Assembly: GCF_004361885.1 (NCBI RefSeq)
Contig: NZ_SNWH01000006.1
Location: forward strand, 124,001-188,000
Reading direction: 5' to 3'
Origin: Halomonas ventosae
GTDB lineage: Bacteria > Pseudomonadota > Gammaproteobacteria > Pseudomonadales > Halomonadaceae
DNA: 64,000 nt
The notes under the pieces were generated by a model. The model was given only the letters and a program-made list of their open reading frames with translations, did no database searches and was not told the DNA's origin. Positions 1-10,949 of this stretch are shown piece by piece (the first letter of the stretch is position 1; every line of letters starts with the position of its first letter). The translations under genes were made by a program, and so were the position numbers.

Positions 1-575
1 AGCTCTCACGGCGCACCGGCGTCGCTCAGTCGCGCTTCGAAGCGTTGGTCGCGCCAGGCGATGTTCCCGAGGCTGAGCCTGCCCGCGCTGCGCGGTCTGA
101 GCGTGACACCGTACCGCGCACCAGGCCGTCGCGAGGCGGCGGCTCGTCGGGTGGGGCGTTAAGCCTGATGGGGCGGGTGCTGCAGTTGCTGGTTCACGAG
201 CCGCGGCTGGTGTCGCGTTTGCCCGAAGGGGGTGACTGGTATCCCATGCAGGACCCGGAGGCTCAGCTGTGCCACGAGGTGGAGCGACTGTTGCGAGCCG
301 GGCGCTACCGCAGCGCCCAGGTGCTGCTGGCGCACTTCCACGGCACGCCGGAGGGCGAGCGGTTGACCGAGCTGGCGCGACGCGAGCTGCTCATCCCCTC
401 GGAAGCGCGGGCCGCCGAGCTGGACGGGTTGGTCGAACACTTCCGGCGCTACCGTCTCAAACCGTCGCACCAGGAGGAAGTCGACGCCTTGCTGTCAAAG
501 CAGCAGCGGGGCGAGCGACTCTCGCAGGAGGAGCGCCAGCACCTCATGGAGCTGCTCACCGAGCTCAAGGGGTGA
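1..575 (+). CDS. dnaG: DNA primase DnaG, C-terminal part (5' end outside window)
   Basis: The frame is open from base 3 with no stop before 573-575, so this is the tail of a gene that begins upstream. A low-complexity Ser/Gly/Arg-rich linker (about 100-165) is followed by a helical C-terminal domain of about 130 residues. It resembles the DnaB helicase-interaction domain of DnaG, which recruits primase to the replication fork. Placement directly before rpoD on the same strand matches the rpsU-dnaG-rpoD macromolecular synthesis operon of gammaproteobacteria. The catalytic TOPRIM part is not in the window, so the name rests on the C-terminal domain and on synteny. Confidence 0.85.
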   Translation, partial: LSRRTGVAQSRFEALVAPGDVPEAEPARAARSERDTVPRTRPSRGGGSSGGALSLMGRVLQLLVHEPRLVSRLPEGGDWYPMQDPEAQLCHEVERLLRAGRYRSAQVLLAHFHGTPEGERLTELARRELLIPSEARAAELDGLVEHFRRYRLKPSHQEEVDALLSKQQRGERLSQEERQHLMELLTELKG

Positions 576-730
576 GCCAGGCTCAAGCGCCCGCCTGGCG
601 ATGGGGAAGAAACTGGCGGCGGGGTTGATTTCTCTCCTACGATCACCACATAGAGCATTTAGATAGGTGCCTGCATACAGGGTAACCTGACAACCTAACA
701 CACCTGAATGACCGCGCAAATACATCGAGC

Positions 731-760
731 TGGCAGAAATGGGGTTTCACCCGCTATACT
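731..760 (+). promoter_or_regulatory. possible rpoD-proximal promoter
   Basis: In the 258-bp gap between dnaG and rpoD a good -10 hexamer TATACT lies at 755-760. A weak -35 (TGGCAG, 731-736) lies 18 bp upstream. Internal promoters before rpoD are usual in this operon. The -35 is poor, so this is only a candidate. Confidence 0.3.
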
Positions 761-833
761 GTTCGACTTATTGAGTTTTTTACCGCCTCAGTGCTTCAGG
801 TGCTTCATTCTTCTTCGTCGAGATAGGATTTCT

Positions 834-2672
<1,839 letters not shown>

Positions 2673-2709
2673 GCATCACCGGGCATTTATTGCACCTTTG
2701 CTGAACGAC

Positions 2710-2738
2710 AAGCCCCGCAGGCAGCGCCTGCGGGGCTT
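2710..2738 (+). terminator. rho-independent terminator after rpoD
   Basis: A 13-bp perfect stem (2710-2722 with 2726-2738) closes a 3-nt loop, followed by a T-containing tract. It lies between rpoD and the convergent LysR gene and may serve both strands. Confidence 0.85.
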
Positions 2739-2768
2739 GTCGCCTTTTGGAGCATGGCGCGTGTGGCT

Positions 2769-3702
2769 TTACGTCGACAGTGCGCCGACGGCGCGGCGCG
2801 CCTCCTCGACGATCCAGTCGTGCACGGCGGCCACTCGTCGATCGTCCCGGGCACCCGAAGCATGCACGATGCCGTAGTGCATACCGGTGGGCACCCGCTG
2901 CGCGAAGGGAGCGATCAACATACCGCTCTCCAGCTCGCCGCGGATCAGCGTCTGGCGGGCGATGGCGACCCCCATGCCGGCGATGGCTGCCTCCATGGTC
3001 AGGTGGTGGCGGTTGAAGGTATAGCCCCGGTGCAGGTTGAGGGGTGGCGCCTCGATGGCCTCGAGGTAGCGCTCCCATTCGGCATGCTCGTGGCTACCTC
3101 GCCAGGCGGTGACATCGTGCAGCAGCGGGTACCAGGCCAGGTCGGCGGGATGGCGAAGGGGAGGGCGGCTGCGCAGCAGGGTCGGGGCGCATACCGGGAA
3201 GATGTGCTCCTCCATCAGCGGGGTGATGGAGAGTCCCGGGACGTGGCCGTCGTTGAGGTCGAGGGCCAGGTCGAAGTCACCGTCACTCAGCGAGAGGCTG
3301 CTGTCCTCGGCACAGCACATGCAGCTCGATATCGGGAAAGCGCGCCTGCAGTCGCGGCAGGCGAGGCATTAGCCACTTGTGCAGAAAGGAAGGCACCGAG
3401 CGCAGCCGGATCACCCCGCTCATCACCCCGCTGCGCAGCCGCCGCACCTCCAGGCCCACGGCCTGGTAGGCCTCGTCCACCACCGCCGCCAGGCGGCGGC
3501 CCTCCTCTGTCAGCTCTAGTTGCCGGGGCAGGCGACGGAACAGCTTGAAGCCGAGCCGCTCCTCGAGCTGCTTGATCTGCTGGCTGACTGCCCCGGTGGT
3601 GACATGCAGCTCCTCCGCCGCCCGGGTGAAGGAGAGGTGGCGAGCGCTGATCGCGAAGACCTTCAGCCAGGCGTGAGTCTGGGCGTGCAGGAGTCGGCTC
3701 AT
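2769..3702 (-). pseudogene. LysR-family regulator, broken by a one-base frameshift
   Basis: The N-terminal frame (3702 down to about 3313) encodes a LysR winged helix-turn-helix (HLSFTRAAEELHVTTGAVSQQIKQLE) of the GcvA/DsdC-like group. The C-terminal frame (about 3311 to 2769) encodes the rest of the substrate-binding domain (DGDFDLALDLNDG, MEAAIAGMGVAIARQ). Removing one base, the A at 3312 on the plus strand, joins them as HVL-AEDSSLSLSDGDFDLAL and gives about 310 residues, the normal LysR length. It is divergent from sdaA across 166 bp, so it probably regulates serine deaminase. Either the gene is inactivated or the base is a sequencing error; no programmed-shift signal is evident. Confidence 0.8.
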
Positions 3703-3868
3703 GGTTTAGATTAACTATATCGTGGGCGAGATATTCTGGCTTGCCGCCCTGGTAATCCCGCACCAGCATAGAGCAATACCAGGTCATGGCCAGCAGCGTT
3801 CAGCCATACTGAACGCAGCGCCGCCAGACCCTTCTCGTTCACTTTACCCGCCACGCGAGGCTTCTCCC

Positions 3869-5248
3869 ATGGCAATCAGCGTCTTCGACCTGTTCAAGAT
3901 CGGCATCGGGCCCTCGAGCTCCCACACCGTAGGGCCTATGGCCGCGGCTTACGAGTTCGTCCAGGTGCTCAAACGTCGCGAGCTGCTAGATCGCGTGACG
4001 CGCCTCGAGATTCACCTGCATGGCTCGCTATCCGCCACAGGCAAGGGCCATGGCAGCGACCGCGCAGTGGTGATGGGGCTGATGGGCGAGCATCCTTCGC
4101 GCATTGACCCGTCCATGGTCGCGCCGCGCATCGAGGCACTACTCGCCACGCAGGTCCTGTCGCTGGGAGGTCATCAGGCGATCCCCTTCCACTGGAGCCG
4201 GGATCTGCAGTGGCATGACGAGAGCCTGCCCTACCATCCCAACGCCCTAACGCTTGTCGCCCACGGGCAGAAGGAGGTGCTCTATCGCAACGTCTATTAC
4301 TCGGTGGGGGGCGGCTTCGTGGTCGACGAGATCCAGGCACGCTCCGGCGAGTTGGACAGCGACACCACGGCGCTGCCCTACGATTTCCACTCTGCTGCCG
4401 AGTTGATGGCGTTGTGTCGCATGTATGGCCTGCGTATCAGCGAGCTGATGTTGGAAAACGAGAAGGCCTGGCGCGGCGAGGCCGAGGTGCGCGCCGGCCT
4501 CTGGGAGATCTGGCAGGCCATGCAGGCTTGTGTACAGCGCGGACTGGCCGCCGAAGGCGTGCTGCCCGGTGGGCTGGAGGTCCGGCGCCGGGCCGCCTTG
4601 CTGCATCGACGCCTGCTGACCGTGGATGCCAGCGAGAGCGTGATCGCCTCGACCTTTTCGGCCATGGACTGGGTCAACGTCTTCGCCCTGGCCGTCAACG
4701 AGGAAAATGCCGCCGGCGGACGCATGGTCACCGCCCCCACGAATGGGGCTGCCGGGATCATCCCCGCGGTGCTGCACTATTATATGAAGTTCCAGCCGGA
4801 TGCCTGCGAGCGCGAGGTGGTGGATTTCCTGCTTACCGCTGGAGCGGTGGGGATCCTGTGCAAGAAGAATGCCTCCATCTCCGGCGCGGAGGTGGGCTGC
4901 CAGGGCGAGGTTGGTTCAGCCTGCGCCATGGCCGCCGCCGGCCTCGCCGAGGTGATGGGCGGCAGCGTGGGCCAGGTCGAGAATGCCGCCGAGATCGGCC
5001 TGGAGCATAATCTGGGGCTGACCTGCGACCCGATCGGCGGGCTTGTCCAGGTGCCTTGCATCGAGCGCAACGCCATCGCCTCGGTCAAGGCCATCAATGC
5101 CGCACGCATGGCCCTGCGCGGTGACGGCGAGCACTTCGTCTCCCTGGACCACGTGATCCGCACCATGCGCGACACCGGCGCCGACATGCAGGAGAAGTAC
5201 AAGGAGACCTCCCGCGGCGGGCTGGCCGTCAACGCCATCGAGTGTTGA
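3869..5248 (+). CDS. sdaA: L-serine ammonia-lyase (serine deaminase), single-chain type
   Basis: Converts L-serine to pyruvate and ammonia using an oxygen-sensitive 4Fe-4S cluster. The ATG at 3869 starts [20 protein letters not shown], the conserved N-terminus of the family; the 49 codons upstream in frame do not look like it. The length is 459 residues, usual for SdaA/SdaB. The C-terminal half holds the cysteine-containing motifs [22 protein letters not shown] and [19 protein letters not shown] expected for cluster binding. It is divergent from the broken LysR gene and followed by a hairpin terminator. The paralogue letter (sdaA versus sdaB) cannot be fixed from sequence alone. Confidence 0.95.
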   Translation: MAISVFDLFKIGIGPSSSHTVGPMAAAYEFVQVLKRRELLDRVTRLEIHLHGSLSATGKGHGSDRAVVMGLMGEHPSRIDPSMVAPRIEALLATQVLSLGGHQAIPFHWSRDLQWHDESLPYHPNALTLVAHGQKEVLYRNVYYSVGGGFVVDEIQARSGELDSDTTALPYDFHSAAELMALCRMYGLRISELMLENEKAWRGEAEVRAGLWEIWQAMQACVQRGLAAEGVLPGGLEVRRRAALLHRRLLTVDASESVIASTFSAMDWVNVFALAVNEENAAGGRMVTAPTNGAAGIIPAVLHYYMKFQPDACEREVVDFLLTAGAVGILCKKNASISGAEVGCQGEVGSACAMAAAGLAEVMGGSVGQVENAAEIGLEHNLGLTCDPIGGLVQVPCIERNAIASVKAINAARMALRGDGEHFVSLDHVIRTMRDTGADMQEKYKETSRGGLAVNAIEC

Positions 5249-5358
5249 GTGCCGCCAGGCCCTGCTTGACCTTGACCTCAGTCGAAAGAAAGGAAGTTCT
5301 GCACATCTGGCGCACCGTTCACTCGCCCTTCGGCCAGATCCTCAAGGTGATCCGCGAT

Positions 5359-5380
5359 ATCGCCCCGTGGGCGATCTTTT
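5359..5380 (+). terminator. rho-independent terminator after sdaA
   Basis: A 7-bp stem (5359-5365 with 5369-5375), 3-nt loop, then CTTTT. The 85-codon open frame across this gap (5242-5499) has no recognisable content and was not called. Confidence 0.6.
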
Positions 5381-5423
5381 CGTGGGGTAGTGAGACACGC
5401 ACCGCAATTCATTGTGCTCGCGG

Positions 5424-5435
5424 GAGGTTAACCTC
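5424..5435. promoter_or_regulatory. 12-bp palindrome upstream of frmA, possible operator
   Basis: GAGGTTAACCTC is a perfect palindrome 60 bp before the frmA start codon, in the region where a promoter is expected. Formaldehyde operons are often controlled by FrmR or MerR-type regulators, but no such gene is in the window and the site matches no consensus I can name with confidence. Confidence 0.3.
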
Positions 5436-5453
5436 AGAGGCTGAATTGCTTAA

Positions 5454-6605
<1,152 letters not shown>

Positions 6606-6623
6606 GCCTCGAGGAATCCCATC

Positions 6624-7478
6624 ATGACCATGAGTGAACACCTCGAACTGGTCTCCGCCAACAAGAGCTTCGGTGGCTGGCACAAGCGCTATCGTCACCT
6701 TTCTCGCGCGCTGGACTGCGAGATGACCTTCGCCATCTATCTGCCGCCCCAGGCCGAGGAAGGCCGCGTCCCCTTGCTGTGGTGGCTGTCCGGCCTGACC
6801 TGCACCGACGAGAACTTCATGCAGAAGGCCGGCGCCCACCGCGTCGCCGCCGAGCTCGGTATCGCCATCGTCTGCCCGGACACCAGCCCGCGGGGCACCG
6901 ACCTGCCGGGCGAGGACGACAGCTACGACTTCGGCAGCGGGGCCGGCTTCTATGTCAATGCGATCCGCGAGCCCTGGAAGAAGCACTACCGCATGTACGA
7001 TTACGTGGCCGAGGAGTTGCCTTCGGTGGTGCGCCAGCACTTCCCGGTCAACGGCCGCGAGTCGATCAGCGGCCACTCCATGGGGGGGCATGGCGCGCTG
7101 GTCATGGCCTTGCGCCGACCGGGCCACTACCGTTCGGTATCGGCCTTCGCACCGGTCGTCAACCCCAGCGAATGTCCCTGGGGGCAGAAGGCCTTCTCCG
7201 GCTACCTGGGCGAGGACCGCGGCCTCTGGACTCAGTACGATACCTGCGAGCTGGTGGCCCGCGGGGCCTCGAGCCAGCCGCTGTTCATCGACCAGGGGGA
7301 GGACGACGACTTCCTCGAGGAGCAGCTCTGTCCCGAGCGGCTCGAGGCGGTCTGCGCCGAGCACGACCATCCACTGACCCTGCGGCGCCAGCCGGGCTAC
7401 GACCACAGCTATTTCTTCATCGCCACCTTCATCGAGGATCATCTGCGCTATCATGCCGAGCGACTGAACAAGCGCTGA
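6624..7478 (+). CDS. fghA: S-formylglutathione hydrolase
   Basis: Serine hydrolase that cleaves S-formylglutathione to formate and glutathione, the second step after FrmA. It has 284 residues and an alpha/beta-hydrolase fold of the esterase D family. The nucleophile elbow is GHSMGGHGAL with Ser152, the conserved GLTCTDENF motif is near residue 57, and the C-terminal His lies in YDHSYFF. The RBS gagga sits 9 nt before the ATG at 6624; a second ATG at 6630 is possible. It is cotranscribed with frmA (18-bp gap). Confidence 0.95.
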   Translation: MTMSEHLELVSANKSFGGWHKRYRHLSRALDCEMTFAIYLPPQAEEGRVPLLWWLSGLTCTDENFMQKAGAHRVAAELGIAIVCPDTSPRGTDLPGEDDSYDFGSGAGFYVNAIREPWKKHYRMYDYVAEELPSVVRQHFPVNGRESISGHSMGGHGALVMALRRPGHYRSVSAFAPVVNPSECPWGQKAFSGYLGEDRGLWTQYDTCELVARGASSQPLFIDQGEDDDFLEEQLCPERLEAVCAEHDHPLTLRRQPGYDHSYFFIATFIEDHLRYHAERLNKR

Positions 7479-7591
7479 ACGGACACGCTATCTCGCGCCA
7501 GACCGACTGCCTCCCTGCCGGGAGGCAGTGTCGTGATACTGGCAGGCATTCACGCAGCGATAAGGAAGCCCATGGCCGAGCGAGACGCGCA

Positions 7592-8293
7592 ATGACGGGA
7601 TGGCGACGGCGAACCTGGCGGATAGTCTGGCGCAGCCTGCTGGGATTCGTGGTGGGCTCGCTGGTGCTGGTGCTGCTGTTTCGTGTGGTGCCGGTGTTCG
7701 GCTCCATGGTGATGGTGGAGCGCAAGGTCCAGTCCTGGATCGCCGGCGAGACGCTCGACATCCGCCACCAGTGGCAGCCCTGGCCGCGGCTTTCTGACCG
7801 CGCCAAGCTGGCGGTGATCGCCGCCGAGGATCAGCGCTTCCCGCGACATCATGGCTTCGACCTCGCCGAGATGCGCCGCGCCTGGGAGGCCAGTCGCAAC
7901 GGCGGGCGCCTGCGCGGGGCCAGCACCATCAGCCAGCAGACCGCCAAGAACCTCTTCCTGTGGAGCGGGCGCAGCTGGCTGCGCAAGGGACTCGAGGCCT
8001 GGTTCACGCTGTTGATCGAGGCGCTGTGGCCCAAGCAGCGCATTCTCGAGGTCTACCTCAATATCGTCGAGTGGGACAGCGGGGTGTTCGGCCTCGAGGC
8101 CGCCTCACGCCACTATTTCGGTGTTTCCGCGGCGCAGCTCACGGAGGTCCAGGCCAGCCGCCTGGCGGCGATCCTGCCCGACCCCCGCGGACGTGATGCC
8201 GCGCGCCCGGGCCCGCTGGTGGAGCGTCGCAGCGCCTGGGTCCGCCAGCAGATGCACAACCTCGGCGGCACCGCCTATCTCGAACGCCTCTGA
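7592..8293 (+). CDS. mtgA: monofunctional biosynthetic peptidoglycan transglycosylase
   Basis: Glycosyltransferase family 51 enzyme that polymerises lipid II into glycan strands at the cytoplasmic membrane. The ATG at 7592 gives 233 residues beginning MTGWRRRTWRIVWRSLLGFV, with one N-terminal transmembrane anchor (about residues 12-35). The frame is open far upstream but overlaps fghA there, so the long version was rejected. GT51 motifs are visible: AAEDQRFPRHHGFD with the catalytic Glu, then RGASTISQQTAKNLFLW, and KQRILEVYLNIVEWD. No transpeptidase domain is present, so it is not a class A penicillin-binding protein. Its 3' end overlaps the convergent DMT gene by 19 bp. Confidence 0.94.
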   Translation: MTGWRRRTWRIVWRSLLGFVVGSLVLVLLFRVVPVFGSMVMVERKVQSWIAGETLDIRHQWQPWPRLSDRAKLAVIAAEDQRFPRHHGFDLAEMRRAWEASRNGGRLRGASTISQQTAKNLFLWSGRSWLRKGLEAWFTLLIEALWPKQRILEVYLNIVEWDSGVFGLEAASRHYFGVSAAQLTEVQASRLAAILPDPRGRDAARPGPLVERRSAWVRQQMHNLGGTAYLERL

Positions 8294-9189
8294 GGGCCGC
8301 TTCTCACCACCAGCACCACGCCCGCGATGGCGATCGCCATGCCGGCGAGCGATACGGGCGGCAGGCGCTCGTCGAACAGCCACCACGCCTCCAGCGCGGT
8401 AACCGGCGGCACCAGGTAGAAGAGGCTGGCCACCCGGGAGGCCTCCCCGCGTTTGATCAGCGCCATCAGCAACAGGATGGCGGAGATCGAGAGCACCAGC
8501 ACCAGCCAGGCGAGGGTCAGCAGGAAGGTGGGCGCCCATTCGATCTGTCGGGTCTCGAACAGCAGGGCACCCAGGCCCAGCAGGATGCCTGCGCCCAGAT
8601 ACTGCACCACGGTGCCGGAGAGCAGCGGCATGCCGGTGCAGAAGCGCTTCTGGTAGAGGGTGCCCAGCGAGATGCCGACCAAGGCCACCAGGATGCTGGC
8701 CAATGCGCCGAGGCCGAAGCCCTGGAACAGCGTCTCGCCCGGGTCCAGCTTGCCACCCAGCACCATGGCGATGCCGGCGAGTCCCATGACCAGCCCCAGC
8801 CACTGCAGGCGTGACAGCCGTTCGTCCAGCAGCGGGCCGGCGAGCGCGGCGGTCAGCAGTGGCTGCAGCCCCACCAGCAGGGCGGCCAGGCCCGCGGGCA
8901 TGCCTTGATAGATGCTATAGAAGACTCCGCCCAGATAGGCACCGTGGACCAGCAGGCCGGATACCGCGATATGCCCCCACAAACGAGGACCCTGTGGCCA
9001 GCGACCGTGCAGCAGCATGACCAGCGGGATCAGCAGGGCCAGGGTCAGCACGAAGCGTACGAACAGGAAGGTGAAGGGCTCGGCATGGGGCAGGCCGAAC
9101 TTGGCGCCGATGAAGCCGGTGCTCCACAGCGCCACGAAGAGGATGGGCATGGCGACTCGCCAGGCTTGGCGGTGACGTTCCGATGTCAT
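8275..9189 (-). CDS. EamA/DMT-family metabolite exporter
   Basis: A predicted 10-helix inner-membrane protein of about 304 residues with two EamA repeats, the drug/metabolite transporter fold of RhaT, YdcZ and amino-acid exporters. The N-terminal repeat has ALWSTGFIGAKFGL; the C-terminal repeat ends in ALEAWWLFDERLPPVSLAGMAIAIAGV, a typical EamA signature. The start is placed at ATG 9189; the longer frame begins with TTG. The substrate cannot be read from the sequence, and the gene stands alone, convergent to mtgA. Confidence 0.88.
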   Translation of the reverse strand: MTSERHRQAWRVAMPILFVALWSTGFIGAKFGLPHAEPFTFLFVRFVLTLALLIPLVMLLHGRWPQGPRLWGHIAVSGLLVHGAYLGGVFYSIYQGMPAGLAALLVGLQPLLTAALAGPLLDERLSRLQWLGLVMGLAGIAMVLGGKLDPGETLFQGFGLGALASILVALVGISLGTLYQKRFCTGMPLLSGTVVQYLGAGILLGLGALLFETRQIEWAPTFLLTLAWLVLVLSISAILLLMALIKRGEASRVASLFYLVPPVTALEAWWLFDERLPPVSLAGMAIAIAGVVLVVRSGPQRRSR

Positions 9190-9298
9190 GACGACGGCTT
9201 CCAAGTGTCAGTGGGTGTGGGCATCATCGCGGTCAGTGTCACGGGATGCCACTCTCGCGGCTCGTGCTTTGGTCGTAGAGTCGGCTCCGGCGGAAAAT

Positions 9299-9309
9299 TG
9301 GTCAGACCA
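9299..9309. promoter_or_regulatory. FadR/GntR-type operator palindrome before the TRAP operon
   Basis: TGGTCAGACCA fits the TNGTNNNACNA consensus of FadR-subfamily GntR regulators exactly and is a near-perfect palindrome. AT-rich sequence follows (9310-9330), suited to a promoter. The 445-bp gap 9190-9634 otherwise holds nothing I can support; a 64-codon frame at 9368-9562 has no recognisable content. The first gene downstream on the plus strand is dctP at 9635. No GntR gene is in the window. Confidence 0.55.
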
Positions 9310-9634
9310 TTATTTTATTCGTTTATACAAGGTCTTGTCTCTCAATTATCGTAGGCCAGTGCCATAGTTGACGAAGGCTTGCGTTGAAAGTCGCTATTGG
9401 CCGGAAGAGCCATTTTCGCTAGGTTTCGTCATGGAAGACGTTTCCAGATTTTTCTCCAGAAACATGGAAATCTTCCCTGAGGCCCACACGGACAGCGGGT
9501 CGGGCGTGCCGGCCGGTTACCTTTCATGCGTTGGCCATGCGTTGGCACGCGAGATGGCATAGGGAAGACACGACGAAGATCCCGTTGTACCTGCTCATGA
9601 GGGCGGGTTCGCTACCCAACCAGGAGACCATGCC

Positions 9635-10804
9635 ATGCAAGACGACAAGCAGCCGTCAAGCATTTCTTCCGTCGACAACGACAACACCAACGTCCTGAAG
9701 GAGTTCCAGACTCCGAGCCGGCGCAACTTCCTGAAAGCCGCCGCCGTCGGTTCGGCGGCAGCCGTGGCGGCGCCCTGGATCGGTAACGCCCAGGCCCAGG
9801 ACGGCATCCGCATCCGCATGCAGTCCTCCTGGCAGCCGGGCACCACGGGCTACAAGATCTTCGAGGAGTGGGCTGCCGGCGTCGCCGAGTCAACGGGGGG
9901 TGAGGTGCGCATCGAGCCGTTCCCGTCAGGTGCCGTGGCCGGGGCCTTCGAGGTTGCCGATGCGGTACGCAACGGCGTGCTCGATGGCCAGAACTGGTTC
10001 ACCGTCTACTGGCCCGGCAAGATGCCGGCTGGGGTGTTCCTCACCGCCTATCCGATGGGGTTGTCGATGCCGCATCAGTGGGACATGATGTTCGGCGCCT
10101 ATGGCGGGTTCGGCATCGCCAAGGATCTCTACCGCAAGCAGGGCCAGGAATTGCTGGGCTATGTCCACCATGACATGAACCTGATCCACTCCAAGAAGCC
10201 GCTGCGCAGCTTCGATGACTTCAATGGCATCAAGCTGCGCATGCCGGGCGGTATCGTCGCCGAGACCTTCGCCTCCATCGGCGCCCAGACCACCCTGCTG
10301 CCAGGCTCCGAGGTCTATCCGGCGCTGGAGAAGGGAACCATCGACGCGGCCGACTACACCGGTGCAGCGGTCAACTACGAGCTGGGCTTCTGGCAGGTGG
10401 CCGATTACATCATCCTGGGGCCGCCCTCCACACCTTGCCTGCACCAGGCCGTCGACCTGATGGACATCGCCGTGAACCGTCGTGTCTTCGAGCGCATGTC
10501 ACCGCAGACCCAGGATCTCATGCACGACCTGGTGGCGGCCTATTCTCGCGAGCATTATGCGGCGATCCAGAAGGCCAACGCCGAAGCCTGGCCGAAGTAT
10601 CGCGAGAAGGGCGTGGAGATCATTCACCTCTCTGAAGACGACGCCAGTCGTTTCCGCGATGCCGCCATCCCGCTGTGGTTCAAGTGGGCCAACAAGGATC
10701 CGGATGCCTCGCGGCTGTTCAAGGCGCACTTGGATACCATGATGGATCCGGCCGTGGCACTGGTCACCGACGAGGACATCAAGGACTTCAAGCTCAACGT
10801 CTGA
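9635..10804 (+). CDS. dctP: TRAP transporter substrate-binding protein, DctP family, Tat-exported
   Basis: Periplasmic receptor of a tripartite ATP-independent (sodium- or proton-driven) uptake system, 389 residues. The N-terminus carries a twin-arginine signal: SRRNFLK at residues 28-34, an Ala-rich stretch, and a probable cleavage site after AQA near residue 54. The mature part is a DctP/TakP-type fold, with KLRMPGG and the LPGSEVYPALEKGTIDAADYTG segment typical of alpha-keto or sugar acid TRAP receptors. The RBS is aggaga. The fused permease gene follows after a hairpin. The ligand is unknown; 2-oxo acids or other carboxylates are the family norm. Confidence 0.92.
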   Translation: MQDDKQPSSISSVDNDNTNVLKEFQTPSRRNFLKAAAVGSAAAVAAPWIGNAQAQDGIRIRMQSSWQPGTTGYKIFEEWAAGVAESTGGEVRIEPFPSGAVAGAFEVADAVRNGVLDGQNWFTVYWPGKMPAGVFLTAYPMGLSMPHQWDMMFGAYGGFGIAKDLYRKQGQELLGYVHHDMNLIHSKKPLRSFDDFNGIKLRMPGGIVAETFASIGAQTTLLPGSEVYPALEKGTIDAADYTGAAVNYELGFWQVADYIILGPPSTPCLHQAVDLMDIAVNRRVFERMSPQTQDLMHDLVAAYSREHYAAIQKANAEAWPKYREKGVEIIHLSEDDASRFRDAAIPLWFKWANKDPDASRLFKAHLDTMMDPAVALVTDEDIKDFKLNV

Positions 10805-10822
10805 TCTACCTGCTCTACTAAG

Positions 10823-10856
10823 CCGGGTGTTGTGGGCCAAGGGCCGCAACACCCGG
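10823..10856 (+). terminator. intercistronic hairpin between dctP and the permease gene
   Basis: A 10-bp perfect stem (10823-10832 with 10847-10856), extendable by 3 pairs, followed by TTT. In binding-protein operons such a hairpin usually protects the upstream mRNA and lets only part of transcription reach the permease, giving receptor excess. That role is inferred. Confidence 0.6.
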
Positions 10857-10949
10857 TTTGGGTAAGGAAACCACTACTGATCCCGCATCCCCTCGACTCG
10901 ATGATCCGTAACCATCGCCAGCAGGTGATGGTATCGCGGAGGAGTGTCC

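Noticed and set aside
9368-9562. 64-codon frame before the TRAP receptor gene
   Set aside because: No RBS, no homology that I recognise, and it lies in the leader region downstream of the GntR-type operator.
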